Position numbers and translations under genes: made by a program. DNA of 64,000 nucleotides from Tenebrio molitor (taxonomy: Eukaryota > Arthropoda > Insecta > Coleoptera > Tenebrionidae), in contig NC_091048.1 of assembly GCF_963966145.1 (NCBI RefSeq), positions 25,668,001-25,732,000 of the forward strand, given 5' to 3'. Below the pieces are notes generated by a model that ran no database searches, had not been told where the DNA came from, and saw nothing but the letters and a program-made list of their open reading frames with translations. Positions 11,399 through 22,022 of the stretch are shown piece after piece (position 1 is the first letter of the stretch; every line of letters begins with the position of its first letter).

Positions 11399-12222
11399 TC
11401 ACTTGCATAGAAGTCTCCTACAGTCACTCTTGAACTTATTTGTCGAGACTCCACAGAAGTCTAACTCGTTACAGTAAAGGTTGGCCAGGCGAAGGGCACT
11501 ATTCAAGGGTGAATTGTAGGAGTAATTGTGTTTATGGCAGTAAACATGAAACAAATTCGGGTGTCTGAGGTTACATAAAGGAACATTAAAGCCGATACGA
11601 AGCAGAGCATCAGAAGAATCAATATTATAGTTAATTATTTTATGTAGAAAACACAGCTTGTGACAATCCCTTCTGGTTTTAAGTGAGGGCAAAGACATGT
11701 AAGCGGCTACAGAGTGCAAATCATCAAAATTGATATTTTGAGTTCTCAGCTTATATTTCAAATACTTCAAGAAATTGTTCTGTACCGACTCGATACGTGA
11801 AATGTGAGTACCGTAAAAAGGTGACCAGATAACACAATTGTATTCTAATATTGAGCGGACCAAGGAATTATATAATATTATAATCGCTCTGGTGTTCTTA
11901 AAATCCACTGTCCATCTTTTTAAACATCCCAGCATTTTTCTTCCCCTAGAGATCAAGAAGTCGTAATGTTCATGAAACGATAAATTGGAATCGAAAAAAA
12001 GACCCAGGTCTTTGATGGCATTGATAATTTCCAGCTGCTCCCCTTCCAATGAATAATAAGGAACGGAGGGCACAGTTTTCCTGCTGAAACACATTGCCTT
12101 GCATTTGCAAACATTGAGTTTCATACCATTGCGTGCGCACCAGTTTTCAATTCTTCTGACATCCTGCTGAAGATCAAATACATCCAGCTGCGTTTTGATG
12201 ATTTTATAGATTTTTAGATATT
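11399..12222 (-). pseudogene. non-LTR retrotransposon reverse transcriptase, 5'-truncated (C-terminal part)
   Basis: An open frame of 241 codons from the ATG at 12124 continues upstream in frame to about 12222 (reads LKIYKIIKTQLDVF, the stretch that normally follows the YADD box). Typical jockey/CR1-like RT-thumb sequence follows: KCKAMCFSRK, DLGLFFDSNLSF, LVRSILEYNCVIWSP and ESVQNNFLKYL. The catalytic YADD and everything upstream are absent, so it is a dead 5'-truncated copy. Short tandem repeats of TTTAATG at 11290-11318 mark its 3' tail. It sits inside a TIR-bounded element (11254-12421). Confidence 0.85.
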
Positions 12223-13150
12223 ATTATTATTTTAGATATTATAATTTATAACGTATCCCAAGGAAGAGTAAAAGTTTGACATAAGTCAAAACTCATTACA
12301 TGTGTAAAAACGTTTATTAAAAAACCATTTCAATAATTCTTTTTAAAAAAACTTACTGATGCATGTTGATAAAGTTAACTTAAATATTTAGCAATATCCC
12401 TAACTTTTTTCGAGCAGTTTATGTATTAATAAATTTATCTATTTGAAAAAGGTAGATACAAAATAAATTTGTAATATTTCCAAAATGTCTTTTGGTTTGT
12501 GGTTCGTGCGGTCGCCTAAAAAATTTAATGTGCCAAAAAGTGCCTTGTGTCCTTGCCTGTTTTCGAGCCTCGGTTGCGCCTCGGACAGAAAACCCAGACT
12601 CGGACGAAAAAGATGCACTTTTTGACCTTGATACACAAATAACTATTGAAAATATTAATCAATGAAATTAAAAATTGTACTAAACAGTCATTTGTTTGTG
12701 AAGGGAGAAAAATGTATTATCTCCTTCCGCGGATCAAGTTTACCCGCCCAAGGATGACATGGATAACACTTTACTCCTGAGGCATACATACTTTATTTTT
12801 CAGATAAAAGCCTCCAGAATTTCAAATAAACTTTCTTAAAATTGGAGCGTTAAAGTAAGCTCACTTGCCATCGTTAAACCTGCGTTTTTACGAAGCTGAG
12901 ACATTTTTTTCTGAAAATATCCTCGAAGAGACTGAAGCGCCATAATTGGATTATTACCAAAACTATCAATTGTATCTGGAATACTGTCGCACCATTAATG
13001 TATATAAATAAATTGTGACTATTTAATAAATCTTGTTACAAATTACTCAGAATGTTAATTTTGACCATCTAAATGATTTTTCATAATATGTTGACCAATA
13101 TTATTCGGTCAAAGCTCTTAAAGTGTATAGTCCTTATCAAATGAACAATA

Positions 13151-13999
13151 TACAAAGTGTCAAAGAACGTATATCAAGAGTCCTGTAGAATTCGAATATA
13201 TTTGATTTTTGCCGCTCTGAAACATATTGTGGTACCAGGTGGCTCGGTGGCCGCATGGCTGTCGGAGAAAGTACTCCGAGGTCGCGGTCCCGATGCTAGT
13301 GGGTTCGAATCCCACCGAAGGGGGAGGATTTTTTCAAAGGAAGGAACCTCCGCCGGGCCATGGATGTGTGTGTATGTCTCCTCGGGGCTGACGGTAGGGT
13401 GGTGGAAGGAAGAATCAACACTCTTTCGGCCACCACCGCGAGGTCAGCACGGGTTCGAGTCCCGTCGGGAAAAGGCGCCCATGGGTGTATAAATGTTGTT
13501 GTGTATGTCTGTGAATGTGAGGTGGAATGGGCGTGGGTGGCCGGGGAAAGTGCCCCGGAGCCCCGTCGCATCACCTGAGAAGGCAAAGGAACAAGGAAAT
13601 TGGTATGGAAAAGACAGCCGACCGAAAGGTACCGTAAAAAGCCGTATGGCAAAAAACGGGAATGGCAAATTAAAAAAAAAAAAAAAAAAAAAACATTGTG
13701 GTACCAAATAGAAAAACAGAGAACAGAGGTTACGTAAATTCTAAGTCCATAAGGACAGGTTTTTAATAAAGACTGTTGTAAGATGAAAAGCAATTAGAAT
13801 ATAGAAAAACTGAAGAAACTCACGAACATAACAACTAAGACGTCGAACTCACAACTGAGATTTAATAGTTTATACATTTGACAATTGACATCTAATTTGT
13901 CGGCTTTAACGGCTCGACTTGGTTCGACACAATAAAATTATAGAGCCTCACAATTCGACAAGACGCTTATAGGTTCTTTTCTAGACATTTTGTTTTGTA
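13151..13999. mobile_element. TIR DNA element upstream of copy 4, with a nested SINE
   Basis: The ends TACAAAGTGTC..AAAGAACG (13151) and CTTTT..TTTTGTA (to 13999) are inverted copies. The flanks AACAATATA and TATAGGTTAA match the uninterrupted site upstream of copy 3 (near 7473-7490). A second copy of this element lies upstream of copy 1 (1-459). Confidence 0.75.
13238..13694 (+). mobile_element. dimeric tRNA-derived SINE with poly(A) tail
   Basis: The body is flanked by exact 12-bp duplications ATTGTGGTACCA (13226-13237 and 13695-13706). The head has a tRNA-like region with a B-box-like GGGTTCGAATCCC (13301-13313). A second tRNA-like unit has GGGTTCGAGTCCC (about 13450-13463). The element ends in a poly(A) run of about 22 bases. 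Frames seen inside it on both strands are not genes. Confidence 0.88.
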
Positions 14000-14351
14000 T
14001 ATAGGTTAATTTTTATGCACTTCCAATACAATGTAATTGTAAACATTAATTAATTCATATTTGTATTGTTCACATTTATTCATATGAATTCATTAACACA
14101 TTGTTAACATTTAAAAACGCACTTGATGAAATTCATTTGTCATTTGCCATTTGCGTTCATTTTTCTCTGGGTATGTTTATTTACATAAGTATATTAAAAT
14201 TTGTAATTTGTAATTATCACAATTTGAATTTGGAACTATGAAATAAAGTTTTATTCTTTCTTGTTTCTTTAAGTTTCACTTAAATTTTAGAAATCTTTAC
14301 GGTGAACAATTAAGATAAGAAAACTCGTTACATTTACCATAAGGTAAAAAG

Positions 14352-15466
14352 ATGGCGCAGATTCTCAATGTTATAAGTAATGTTAACAATTTATTTGACG
14401 CATATGGAGGTAAGACATTGTTATTTGGTTTTACATTATACAATTTTTTTTACAATTATAGAAATGTCTTTTGCAGATCCACGAGTAGCACAGTGGTACA
14501 TGATGTCAAGCCCAACACTTACAATAATCATCGTTCTTCTTTACATCTATTTTGTAAAAGTAGGTACATCAATTCGCAGAAACACTTCCTCAACAACCTA
14601 AACTTCAGTTTTTAGGACCGCACCTGATGAAGAACCGAAAGCCTTTCCAGTTGAAGAAAGCCATTCTGGTGTACAATCTCCTGCAAGTGCTCCTCAGTAC
14701 TTATATTTTCTACGAGGTACCACCAACATGTTTTACTTCTCGAGTAACCAATCTCTTTACAGATAGGCATGTCGGGTTGGTTTACTGGAGAGTACAGTCT
14801 CCGTTGCCAACCGGTGGACTATTCCAACGAACCAAGCGCACTGAGAGTAAGTTCTTATACCCCACCCAACCCTGTACCTGATGGTTTCATTTCAGATGTT
14901 ACACGCCGCGAAATGGTACTACATTGCAAAATTCATCGATTTGATCGACACGGTAAGTTCCACTGTACATTTCTCAATGGTTTGACAAAATCTTGCAGAT
15001 TTTCTTCGTGTTGAGGAAAAAATTTTCTCACGTCTCCACTCTACACGTCATCCATCACTCCGTCATGCCGATGTCGATCTGGTTCGGACTTCGGATGGCT
15101 GCAGGTTAAATTCATTCCAGAACCCTTTTCAAATTCAAGCGTTTGATTCTAGGTGGTCACAGCAGCTTCTTTGGACTTCTGAATTCCTTCGTACACATGG
15201 TCATGTACAGCTATTATTTTCTTAGTGCCTTGGGGCCACAAATACAAAAGTATCTGTGGTGGAAGAAGTACCTTACTGGCTTACAGATCGTTCAGTTTAT
15301 TTTTGTTACAGTCCACGAATTCCAGCTGCTATTCATCGATTGCAATTACCCAAAAACTTTCGCTTGGATGATTGGACTTCATGGAACCTTATTTTTATTT
15401 CTATTCAAAAATTTTTACAATGAGACCTACAAGAAGAAGAAGCAAATCGATATGAAAAGTAAATAA
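14352..15466 (+). CDS. ELO-family fatty acid elongase, tandem copy 4 (7 exons, 269 aa)
   Basis: Exons 14352-14409, 14477-14559, 14609-14716, 14763-14846, 14896-14952, 14999-15104 and 15153-15466 give 269 residues with the family exon lengths. Boxes are KFIDLIDT (123-130), HVIHH (146-150) followed by SVMPMS, MYSYY (183-187) and TGLQIVQ (207-213). The exon 2 donor is AAA|GTAGGT, where the other copies use AAG|GTACAT. Exon 5 equals copy 2 exactly, while exons 2 and 7 are closest to copy 3. Its upstream region carries a 0.85-kb DNA element with a SINE nested inside it, so its promoter layout differs from copies 2 and 3. Predicted ER acyl-CoA elongase. Confidence 0.93.
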
Positions 15467-15477
15467 TGTATGATCAT

Positions 15478-15483
15478 AATAAA
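15478..15483 (+). terminator. poly(A) signal of elongase copy 4
   Basis: AATAAA is 11 bases after the TAA stop. Confidence 0.7.
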
Positions 15484-15678
15484 GTGTTTTTTTACAATGA
15501 ATTTTTTTTTTGAATTTTTTTGGAACTTCAATATTCGCGTACAGTGTACTTAGTTCAAACTAAACTTGTGATTTATTGCCTAGACTGGGAGATGGCATAA
15601 AACATATCTTTTCGAAAAATGGATTAAGAACTTTGACAAACCTTGGGAAGCTTTTTCATTTTTATGTTTCAGTAATAT

Positions 15679-16150
15679 ACAGGTGTCCCAAAAATGGCGT
15701 ACTAACTACCGTATCCGGGATGTTTAAATGTACACGAAAAAAATATGGAAAAAAATTTTCAGACAAAAAAATTAATTATTATTATTTTTATTATTAACGG
15801 TAATACAATGTAAACAAAGATGTACTCGTACATCATTACCTTGCAATGTTACCGTAGTGGATTTAAAATATTTTTTTCGATTTCCAAAGCTTCTAAATTC
15901 ACTATTGTGCAGGATTAGCTATTGGTAGTGAGTAATCCTGTACTTTGTGATAATATGTAGGATTAGACGTAGCTGTCATGACAATTTAATACATATATTT
16001 CAAAATAATTTTCCCGTTAAGTGCCACTTTCAAGGACCGCCAAATCACCAAATAAGTCCAATAGAATTTTTTAAACATTTTTCTGACGTTTACGGTAGTC
16101 TCTTCTACACCGTAGTGCACCGTTAGTACGCCATTTTTGGGACACCCTGT
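15679..16150. mobile_element. TIR element, ACAGGTGTCCCAAAAATGGC ends
   Basis: The inverted ends of about 28 bp read ACAGGTGTCCCAAAAATGG and CCATTTTTGGGACACCCTGT. No coding capacity. Confidence 0.8.
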
Positions 16151-16158
16151 ATGTATAT

Positions 16159-16555
16159 ACAGGGTGTGTCAAAATTCCACCCAAAAATTTTCAGGTCTGA
16201 TTCTATGATCAAAAATAAGCATAAAACCCTTAATACGTATGGGGTCCAAAATGCTTGGTTTGCGAGATAATCGACTAAAAATTTTACCAGGAAGAAAAGC
16301 AATTGAGTGGAATTTACTGATGAAACGTACAAACATAAAAAGGAGCAATGTACAATTTACCACAAGTGTGAAAATTTCACCCTACCTTATTCAATGCATA
16401 GATAAATTTAAAAAATCTTTAAATTTTTTACGTTTTTTGTTGATTATGTCGCAAACTAAGCATTTTTGGCCCCATATGTATTAAGAGTTTTATGCCTATT
16501 TTTGATCATAAAATCAGCCCTGAAAGTTTGTCGATGGAATTCTGACACATCCTGT
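16159..16555. mobile_element. TIR element, ACAGGGTGTGTCAAAATTCC ends, abutting the previous one
   Basis: Ends ACAGGGTGTGTCAAAATTCC and GGAATTCTGACACATCCTGT, with long inner inverted arms (TGATCAAAAATA, CCAAAATGCTT). It begins 8 bases after the element on its left. Confidence 0.8.
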
Positions 16556-16559
16556 ATAC

Positions 16560-17939
16560 TCATACAGTAAGACATCGCCTTGTGACGATTGTCCTAAAAC
16601 ATTTTTACATAAGTACCCCACTCATGTGACGACAAATTCGCTATTTATAATAAGAACACTAATTCTTTTGGTCCGCTTTTGAAGCTTTAAAAAATTTGGA
16701 ACAAAGGTGCAGATTCAAGAATCTTGTTTAAAGGGTTTGAAATGGTGAAGCGCTTAAAATATTGACAAAAGCAATATTATGTCAGCGAGGGCAATGATTA
16801 CACGAGGGATGAAAAGACACTTTAATTCTGTGCTACTTTTGCATGGCCTAACATTTGATCATTTAATAGTAAAAGAAATGTGTGGTAAATGGGAACAAAA
16901 CAAGGTACACTAGATTTTTCATTTAGGTCATAATATGGGTGAATGACGTGTCAAGCTCAAATTAATATTATTCACGATAAGTGGGTGCAATGACTGTGAC
17001 ATAAATGTAAATATTTGTATGGAATGATATTCACTTTTGTTCTTTTGAGCATTTTGTATTGTGTTTTTCAAGGATACTTTTAATTTCATTGTTCATTCAT
17101 TACGTTATTGTTGCTTTGACACATTACGTCAACATAATAATTTGACTACCAATAAATTATCTCGACTGTGCTTTTGCTCCCAAGGGATTGAAAATGTTAC
17201 TTTACTTCCTCTTTTGAGGGACTAAAGTAACTCTTCATACAAAAGTAGTGCAAAAAAGAATCCTTTTTTTTATTAGTAGACAATTACATTGAGAAATAAA
17301 ATAGTTTCGTTTCTTGGTGTTACCTAATTGTGCTTCCATATTAGTGTCAGCAATTAATGAACCAATCTGGTGTAGGATTTTAAAGAATGATTTGGTTTCA
17401 TTTCTTGATAAACAACTGTCTTGCTCCTTTTATTTAAAACACAATGCCCCAAATTTTTCATTTACTTTTCTCCTTCCAACATTTTACTTAATATCTTGTT
17501 GTTTGTGTAATCCTTTCAAAGTACAGTGGCAAACCACAAGTCCAAACTGTAACCGTTAATTAAAAACCTCGCCGGATAAGAAAAATTCATGATACATTTG
17601 AATCCAGTGTAAAAACTACTACCAAATATATGTTTTTAAGAATAATAGTTATTTATGCACCAAGTGTAAAAAGCACTACTTTTTTCCACAAGGGTGAAGT
17701 TTACAGCCAGTGTAGTAATTTCACCCATAAAAGAGTATTTTATACAGTTGCTTACATAATTTTTGCAACATGCACCATTGTCTGTAAAATAAAATTATGA
17801 CGAAAAAAGTCATTAAAATTTCTATATCTAAGTCAAACAGCATAAATTTGGTAATTTACATTAATTTACATTTACCTACATTTTATATTTTTTACAACTA
17901 TTGTAGCAGTAATTCTAGAACCCACTTATTCGAAAAGCG
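16560..17939. other. no gene seen between copies 4 and 5
   Basis: AT-rich spacer after the two abutting TIR elements, with no recognisable frame. The promoter of copy 5 must lie in its right part. An acceptor-like TTCTAG ends at 17918, just before the ATG. Confidence 0.45.
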
Positions 17940-19059
17940 ATGGCTCATGTGGTAAACCTTGTTAGTAATACCTACCATCTCATAGACAAATATGAAGGTA
18001 AAACATTTATGCACTTGTAACTTTCTTCCTTGAACAGTTTTATTGCACAATGATTATGTTTTCTGACCTTGTCTGTGACAAATTGTTTGCAGATCCACGA
18101 GTGCGACACTGGCCCTTGGTATCCAACCCAATCTGTGCAACAGTCACCACTCTTGCATACATCTACATCGTAAAGGTGCTTCAAACCACAAAACTCTTCC
18201 CAACAATCAAAATTTCAGTTTTTAGGACCACGCATGATGCAAAACCGACCACCTTTCCAGTTGAAGAACACGGTTCTGGTGTACGATTTTCTGCAAATGC
18301 TCTTCAGTGCTTATGTCTTCTACGAGGTACCACCCCAACTTTTTGTTCCTCAAATAACCAATCTCCTTACAGATAGGTATGTCGGGATGGTTTACCGGAG
18401 AGTACAGTCTCCGTTGCCAACCTGTCGACTATTCCAACAGACCCAACGCACTCAGAGTAAGTCTTTCTAACACCACCAAGCGAAATCTAACTTCTTGGTT
18501 CTAGATGCTGCACGCTTGGAAATGGTTCCACATTGCAAAGTTCACCGAGTTGTTCGACACGGTGAGTATGACAAGTTTTTATCCAGTGGATAAAGTGTCG
18601 TAGTTTTTCTTGGTTCTGAAGAAAAAAAATTCACACGTGTCTGTTCTACACGTCGTCCACCACTCCATAATGCCCGTTTCAACATGGTTCGGAGTTAAGT
18701 TCTGCGCAGGTGATGAAATCAGTTTCAAGAGCTTCTTCAATTTCAAAAATTTTGTTGCAGGTGGTCATGCGTCTTTCAATTCTTTCGTACATATTATCAT
18801 GTACAGCTACTATTTCCTCAGTGCTTGGGGGCCCCATCTGCAGAAGTATCTCTGGTGGAAGAAGTACCTAACACGTCTACAGATACTTCAGTTTCTTTCT
18901 GTTACAGTCCATTCATTTCTGCCTCTATTGACCGATTGCGATGTACCTCACTGTCAACTGTGGTTCATTTTATCCCACGCTTTTCTATTTTTAGGCTTGT
19001 TCAGCATTTTTTACAATGAAACATATAAGAAGAAGCAACTTGTCGTTAAGAAAGAATAA
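17940..19059 (+). CDS. ELO-family fatty acid elongase, tandem copy 5 (7 exons, 264 aa)
   Basis: Exons 17940-17997, 18093-18175, 18219-18326, 18373-18456, 18505-18561, 18604-18709 and 18761-19059 join in frame to 264 residues. The exon layout is that of copies 1-4, but the sequence is clearly diverged. Boxes are KFTELFDT (123-130, normal E), HVVHH (146-150; Y to V), MYSYY (179-183) and TRLQILQ. After GGHASF four residues present in copies 1-4 are missing, so the loop before the MYxYY segment is shorter. The tail is VVKKE. An AATAAA overlaps the stop codon; no better poly(A) signal is obvious close by. Predicted ER elongase. Confidence 0.9.
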
Positions 19060-19146
19060 ACGATGTACCTATCTTTTTGAGAAACTATTTTTCTCTTCTA
19101 CAGAAATATTCAAATATTCTATGGTGGAGTAAGAATCTTTTTGGCC

Positions 19147-19672
19147 TCCTCAACTCTAAATGACATGTTTACACATTGTTAACAGCTAGGGTATCTTGAT
19201 TTTTACACACTAACCAAACTAACTGTCATTTTACCGCACGAAGTGTGTAAAATAACAAAAAAAAAATTAAGCTCTCTGGAACCTCCAAAAAATGTTTAGA
19301 GCATCACAAGTAAAGTCCATTTATACTAAGACAAGATACCGTTACCATTAATCCGCTCAGTTTTCAAAAATGAACAGAAATTTATTGTTTTCTTCTAAAA
19401 TCTGATGGCGCCATCTTGTGCCATTTCATTAATTAAATGTCAGTCTTGACAAGTTTTGCAAAATTTTTGGTTACAACAAATTTCAAATTTGAGAAAACAT
19501 GTAATGGGTCGTCGGCCAAAAAGATTAATACATTACTAATGCGGTAGGCATTTTACATCGCTCGGTTTTTGTTAAAACACTCCCGCTGCGCGGTCGTGTT
19601 TCAATCTAAAAACCTCGCGCTGTAAAATGTAGCCTACCGCATATGTAATGTAAATAACTATTCCACACTTGG
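19147..19672 (+). repeat. dispersed 0.53-kb repeat, copy 1
   Basis: It aligns along its length with the reverse complement of 49757-50330. Shared blocks include CATTTTACCGCAC, TCCATTTATACTAAGACAAG, TGATGGCGCCATCTTGTG, GGGTCGTCGGCCAAAAA and CACTCCCGCTGCGCGGTCGT. Family unknown; no ORF. Confidence 0.75.
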
Positions 19673-20163
19673 CCTTTCGTTTCGTTTCCAACAAGGTCTA
19701 CCTCGCACTATTAATATTTAGGTACATTTCGTTTTCTCAATACATTATCACTTGCACAATATCTGATCAGCAGATTTCATAAGACATTAGGAATAATTAA
19801 TTACCTTTGACCCAACGAAATAATTAAAAATTGACATTTGTTACCAGTTATCACAATTTCCTTCATTAATTCCAATTTCTTATTGTTCTCGCTGAATCAG
19901 AAATTAGTGCCTACATTATACACGTGTACCAATTGTATTTTACACCACGTTTGTTAACTATGTTTCTGTTTTACTTCATTTCAATTTCAAAAAAAAATAG
20001 ATTTCAAATGTTACATTTCTTGTTCATTCTGTACCCACCCAAATAAATGAACCGTCCAATTACCTTAAAACAAATCAGTTCTTTAGAGTGAGGCGTAAAT
20101 GCTCACTTTACCAGTTGTATTTTACCACCAATGTGGCAACAATGTGCCCTACTTTTGGCAACA

Positions 20164-20169
20164 TATAAA
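20164..20169 (+). promoter_or_regulatory. TATA box candidate for elongase copy 6
   Basis: TATAAA lies 64 bases before the ATG at 20228 in a context giving a short 5' UTR. No intron acceptor is needed, although CTCTTCAG before 20213 could also be one. Confidence 0.4.
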
Positions 20170-20227
20170 TGGGGTGTTCAACACAAAATGATTAATTTCG
20201 TGGTCTCTTCAGCTGGGAGCTTTCGAA

Positions 20228-21302
20228 ATGATTTCTTCGACACATTTCTTGTCCAATGTGTTTCTTTCTTTGAAGAAATACGAAGGTGAGTTGTTATCAG
20301 TCGTCATTCGAGTGATTCACGCTTCCAAAAATTAGACCCGAGGACGTCATCGTGGCCCCTGATGTCTAGCCCGCTTCCAACTCTAGCGGTATGTCTGGTG
20401 TACATTTTTCTTGTAAAAGTGGGTAAGAGAAGCTTTCGAGAGATCATCATCAATCAGATCTTTTAGTTTGTTGGTCCAAAACTGATGCAAAATCGAAAAT
20501 CCTTCAATTTGAGAGAAGTCCTAATCGGCTACAACTTCTTCCAAGTCGCCTTCAGCTCTTGGTTGTTCTATGAGGTGAGTCCCCAACGCACGAAAGTCCC
20601 AATTTAAGTTTTGTCAAGTTTTGCGCAAGCGGCTGGTTGACAGGGGAGTACAGCTTCCGGTGCCAACCCATCGATCTCTCGACCAATCCCAGAACGATAC
20701 GAGTAAGTACCACACCCACACCTCCGTTCTTCTAGTTTTGCTCTTCCAGATGGTAAACGTGACGTGGTGGTACTACGTTTCCAAATTCACAGAACTGGTC
20801 GAAACCGTGAGTATGATATTTTGCCACTGGTATTCTAAACTCATCTAGGTATTTTTCATCATGCGCAAAAAATTTCACCAAGTCAACGCCTTGCACGTCT
20901 ACCATCACGGAATAATGCCGCTGTCGGGGTGGCTCGCCGCGAGATACTACCCCGGTGAGTTATGCAACCCGCTAGACCCGGTTTAAAATTGTGCTTCTAG
21001 ACGGTCACGGTACTTTCCCCGGACTTCTCAACACTTTCGTGCACATCGTAATGTACTCGTATTATTTGTTGAGCGCTTTTGGGCCAAGGATACAGAAGTA
21101 CCTGTGGTGGAAGAAGTACCTGACGACGATGCAGATGGTTCAGTTTGTCGTAATCATGGTCCACGCTCTGCAGTTGTTCTTCGTCGACTGCAATTTTCCA
21201 CGGATTTTCGTGTGGTACATGGGGCTCTTGGCCCTCAGCTTCTATTCGCTCTTCAGCAATTTTTACAGGACGGCCTACAGGGCGAGAAAATTGAAAAACT
21301 GA
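20228..21302 (+). CDS. ELO-family fatty acid elongase, tandem copy 6, diverged (7 exons, 265 aa)
   Basis: Exons 20228-20285, 20336-20418, 20467-20574, 20619-20702, 20750-20806, 20849-20954 and 21001-21302 retain the six intron positions and phases of copies 1-5 and encode 265 residues. It has the canonical histidine box LHVYHH (HVYHH 146-150), but the preceding box reads KFTELVET (123-130), with D to E just before T. Other marks are DPRTSSWPLM at the exon 1/2 junction, MYSYY, TMQMVQF and a basic tail ending RKLKN. The exon 2 donor (AAA|GTGGGT) is weak but is the only one that keeps phase with exon 3. The sequence is GC-richer and less like copies 1-4, so it may represent an older member of the array. 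Confidence 0.91.
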
Positions 21303-21495
21303 CCCAAGTACCTCCGGGTACGTTCCTCGAGGAGCATGACTACGTACTATCAGTATTGAAAATTTAGTAGTAAAAGAGCAATGATATCATCGGGTCCAAA
21401 GGCTTTGGGGATGTTGTCAAAGGGTCAGAAGAGACCCGAAATGTTTACAATTGTATCCATTCTATTATTTTCCTATATCTTTTAATTTCTGTTGA

Positions 21496-21501
21496 AATAA
21501 A
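21496..21501 (+). terminator. poly(A) signal of elongase copy 6
   Basis: AATAAA about 190 bases after the TGA stop, just before a cluster of MITEs. Confidence 0.6.
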
Positions 21502-21541
21502 GAAGTAAAAAAATTAATTTGTCTTTTATTAAGTACCTATG

Positions 21542-21773
21542 TACAGTTGGTCGCAAAAAAACGGGAAACGAAAATTTTCCTAATGTAAATTTGGTTTTGG
21601 CCACTTGCCAGTTAAATGTCTACTTGACAGTACCTACCTATCAAATGATTTTTAAAAATGTCATTGAATTCTAACCTATCTCTCGTAAGAAGGTTTCACA
21701 CTATGGAAAAATTGTAAAAATATGTCAATTTTATTCTGACAGTTCCCGTTTTTTTTTTTTGCAACCAACTGTA
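21542..21773. mobile_element. MITE family G copy 1, TACAGTTGGTCGCAAAAAA ends
   Basis: Inverted ends TACAGTTGGTCGCAAAAAA and TTTTTTGCAACCAACTGTA. Other copies at 40614-40848 (opposite orientation) and 45412-45590. Confidence 0.85.
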
Positions 21774-22022
21774 CTGTCGCGAGCAATAAATTTTGGTCGT
21801 CAATGTCATTTCAAAATTTGGTTAGGTTGTCACAAATTTAAAAAATTTCCCTGCCTGATTATCCCCACGTCAACAAAGTGTCAAAAAATTGAGAAAAAAA
21901 TGAGAATTAATGTCCTACAACATGATGATAGGTTATGATATTTACGACTGTTTTATAATGGAGCATTTTTGATTGTGTCAAAGAATGACCTTGACGATCA
22001 AAATTTATTGCTCGCGACTGTA
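21772..22022. mobile_element. MITE family H copy 1, TACWGTCGCGAGCAATAAAT ends
   Basis: Ends TACTGTCGCGAGCAATAAAT and ATTTATTGCTCGCGACTGTA. It shares its terminal TA with the preceding family G copy, so the two abut head to tail. Confidence 0.85.

Larger units (their letters stand above)
11254..12421. mobile_element. TIR-bounded DNA element carrying an inserted RT fragment
   Basis: The two ends (11254-11283 and 12392-12421) are perfect 30-bp inverted repeats beginning TAAACTGCTCGAAAAAAG. TA at each end fits a Tc1/mariner-type target. Possible 8-bp duplications GATATTAT (11283-11290 and 12217-12224) flank the RT fragment, consistent with retrotransposition into the DNA element. Confidence 0.75.

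Noticed and set aside
13301..13463. tRNA genes
   Set aside because: The B-box motifs are real, but they belong to a SINE with target duplications and no clean cloverleaf start or end.
13157..13793. Several frames of 70-165 codons on both strands
   Set aside because: They lie in the GC-rich SINE and read through tRNA-like heads and the poly(A) tail.
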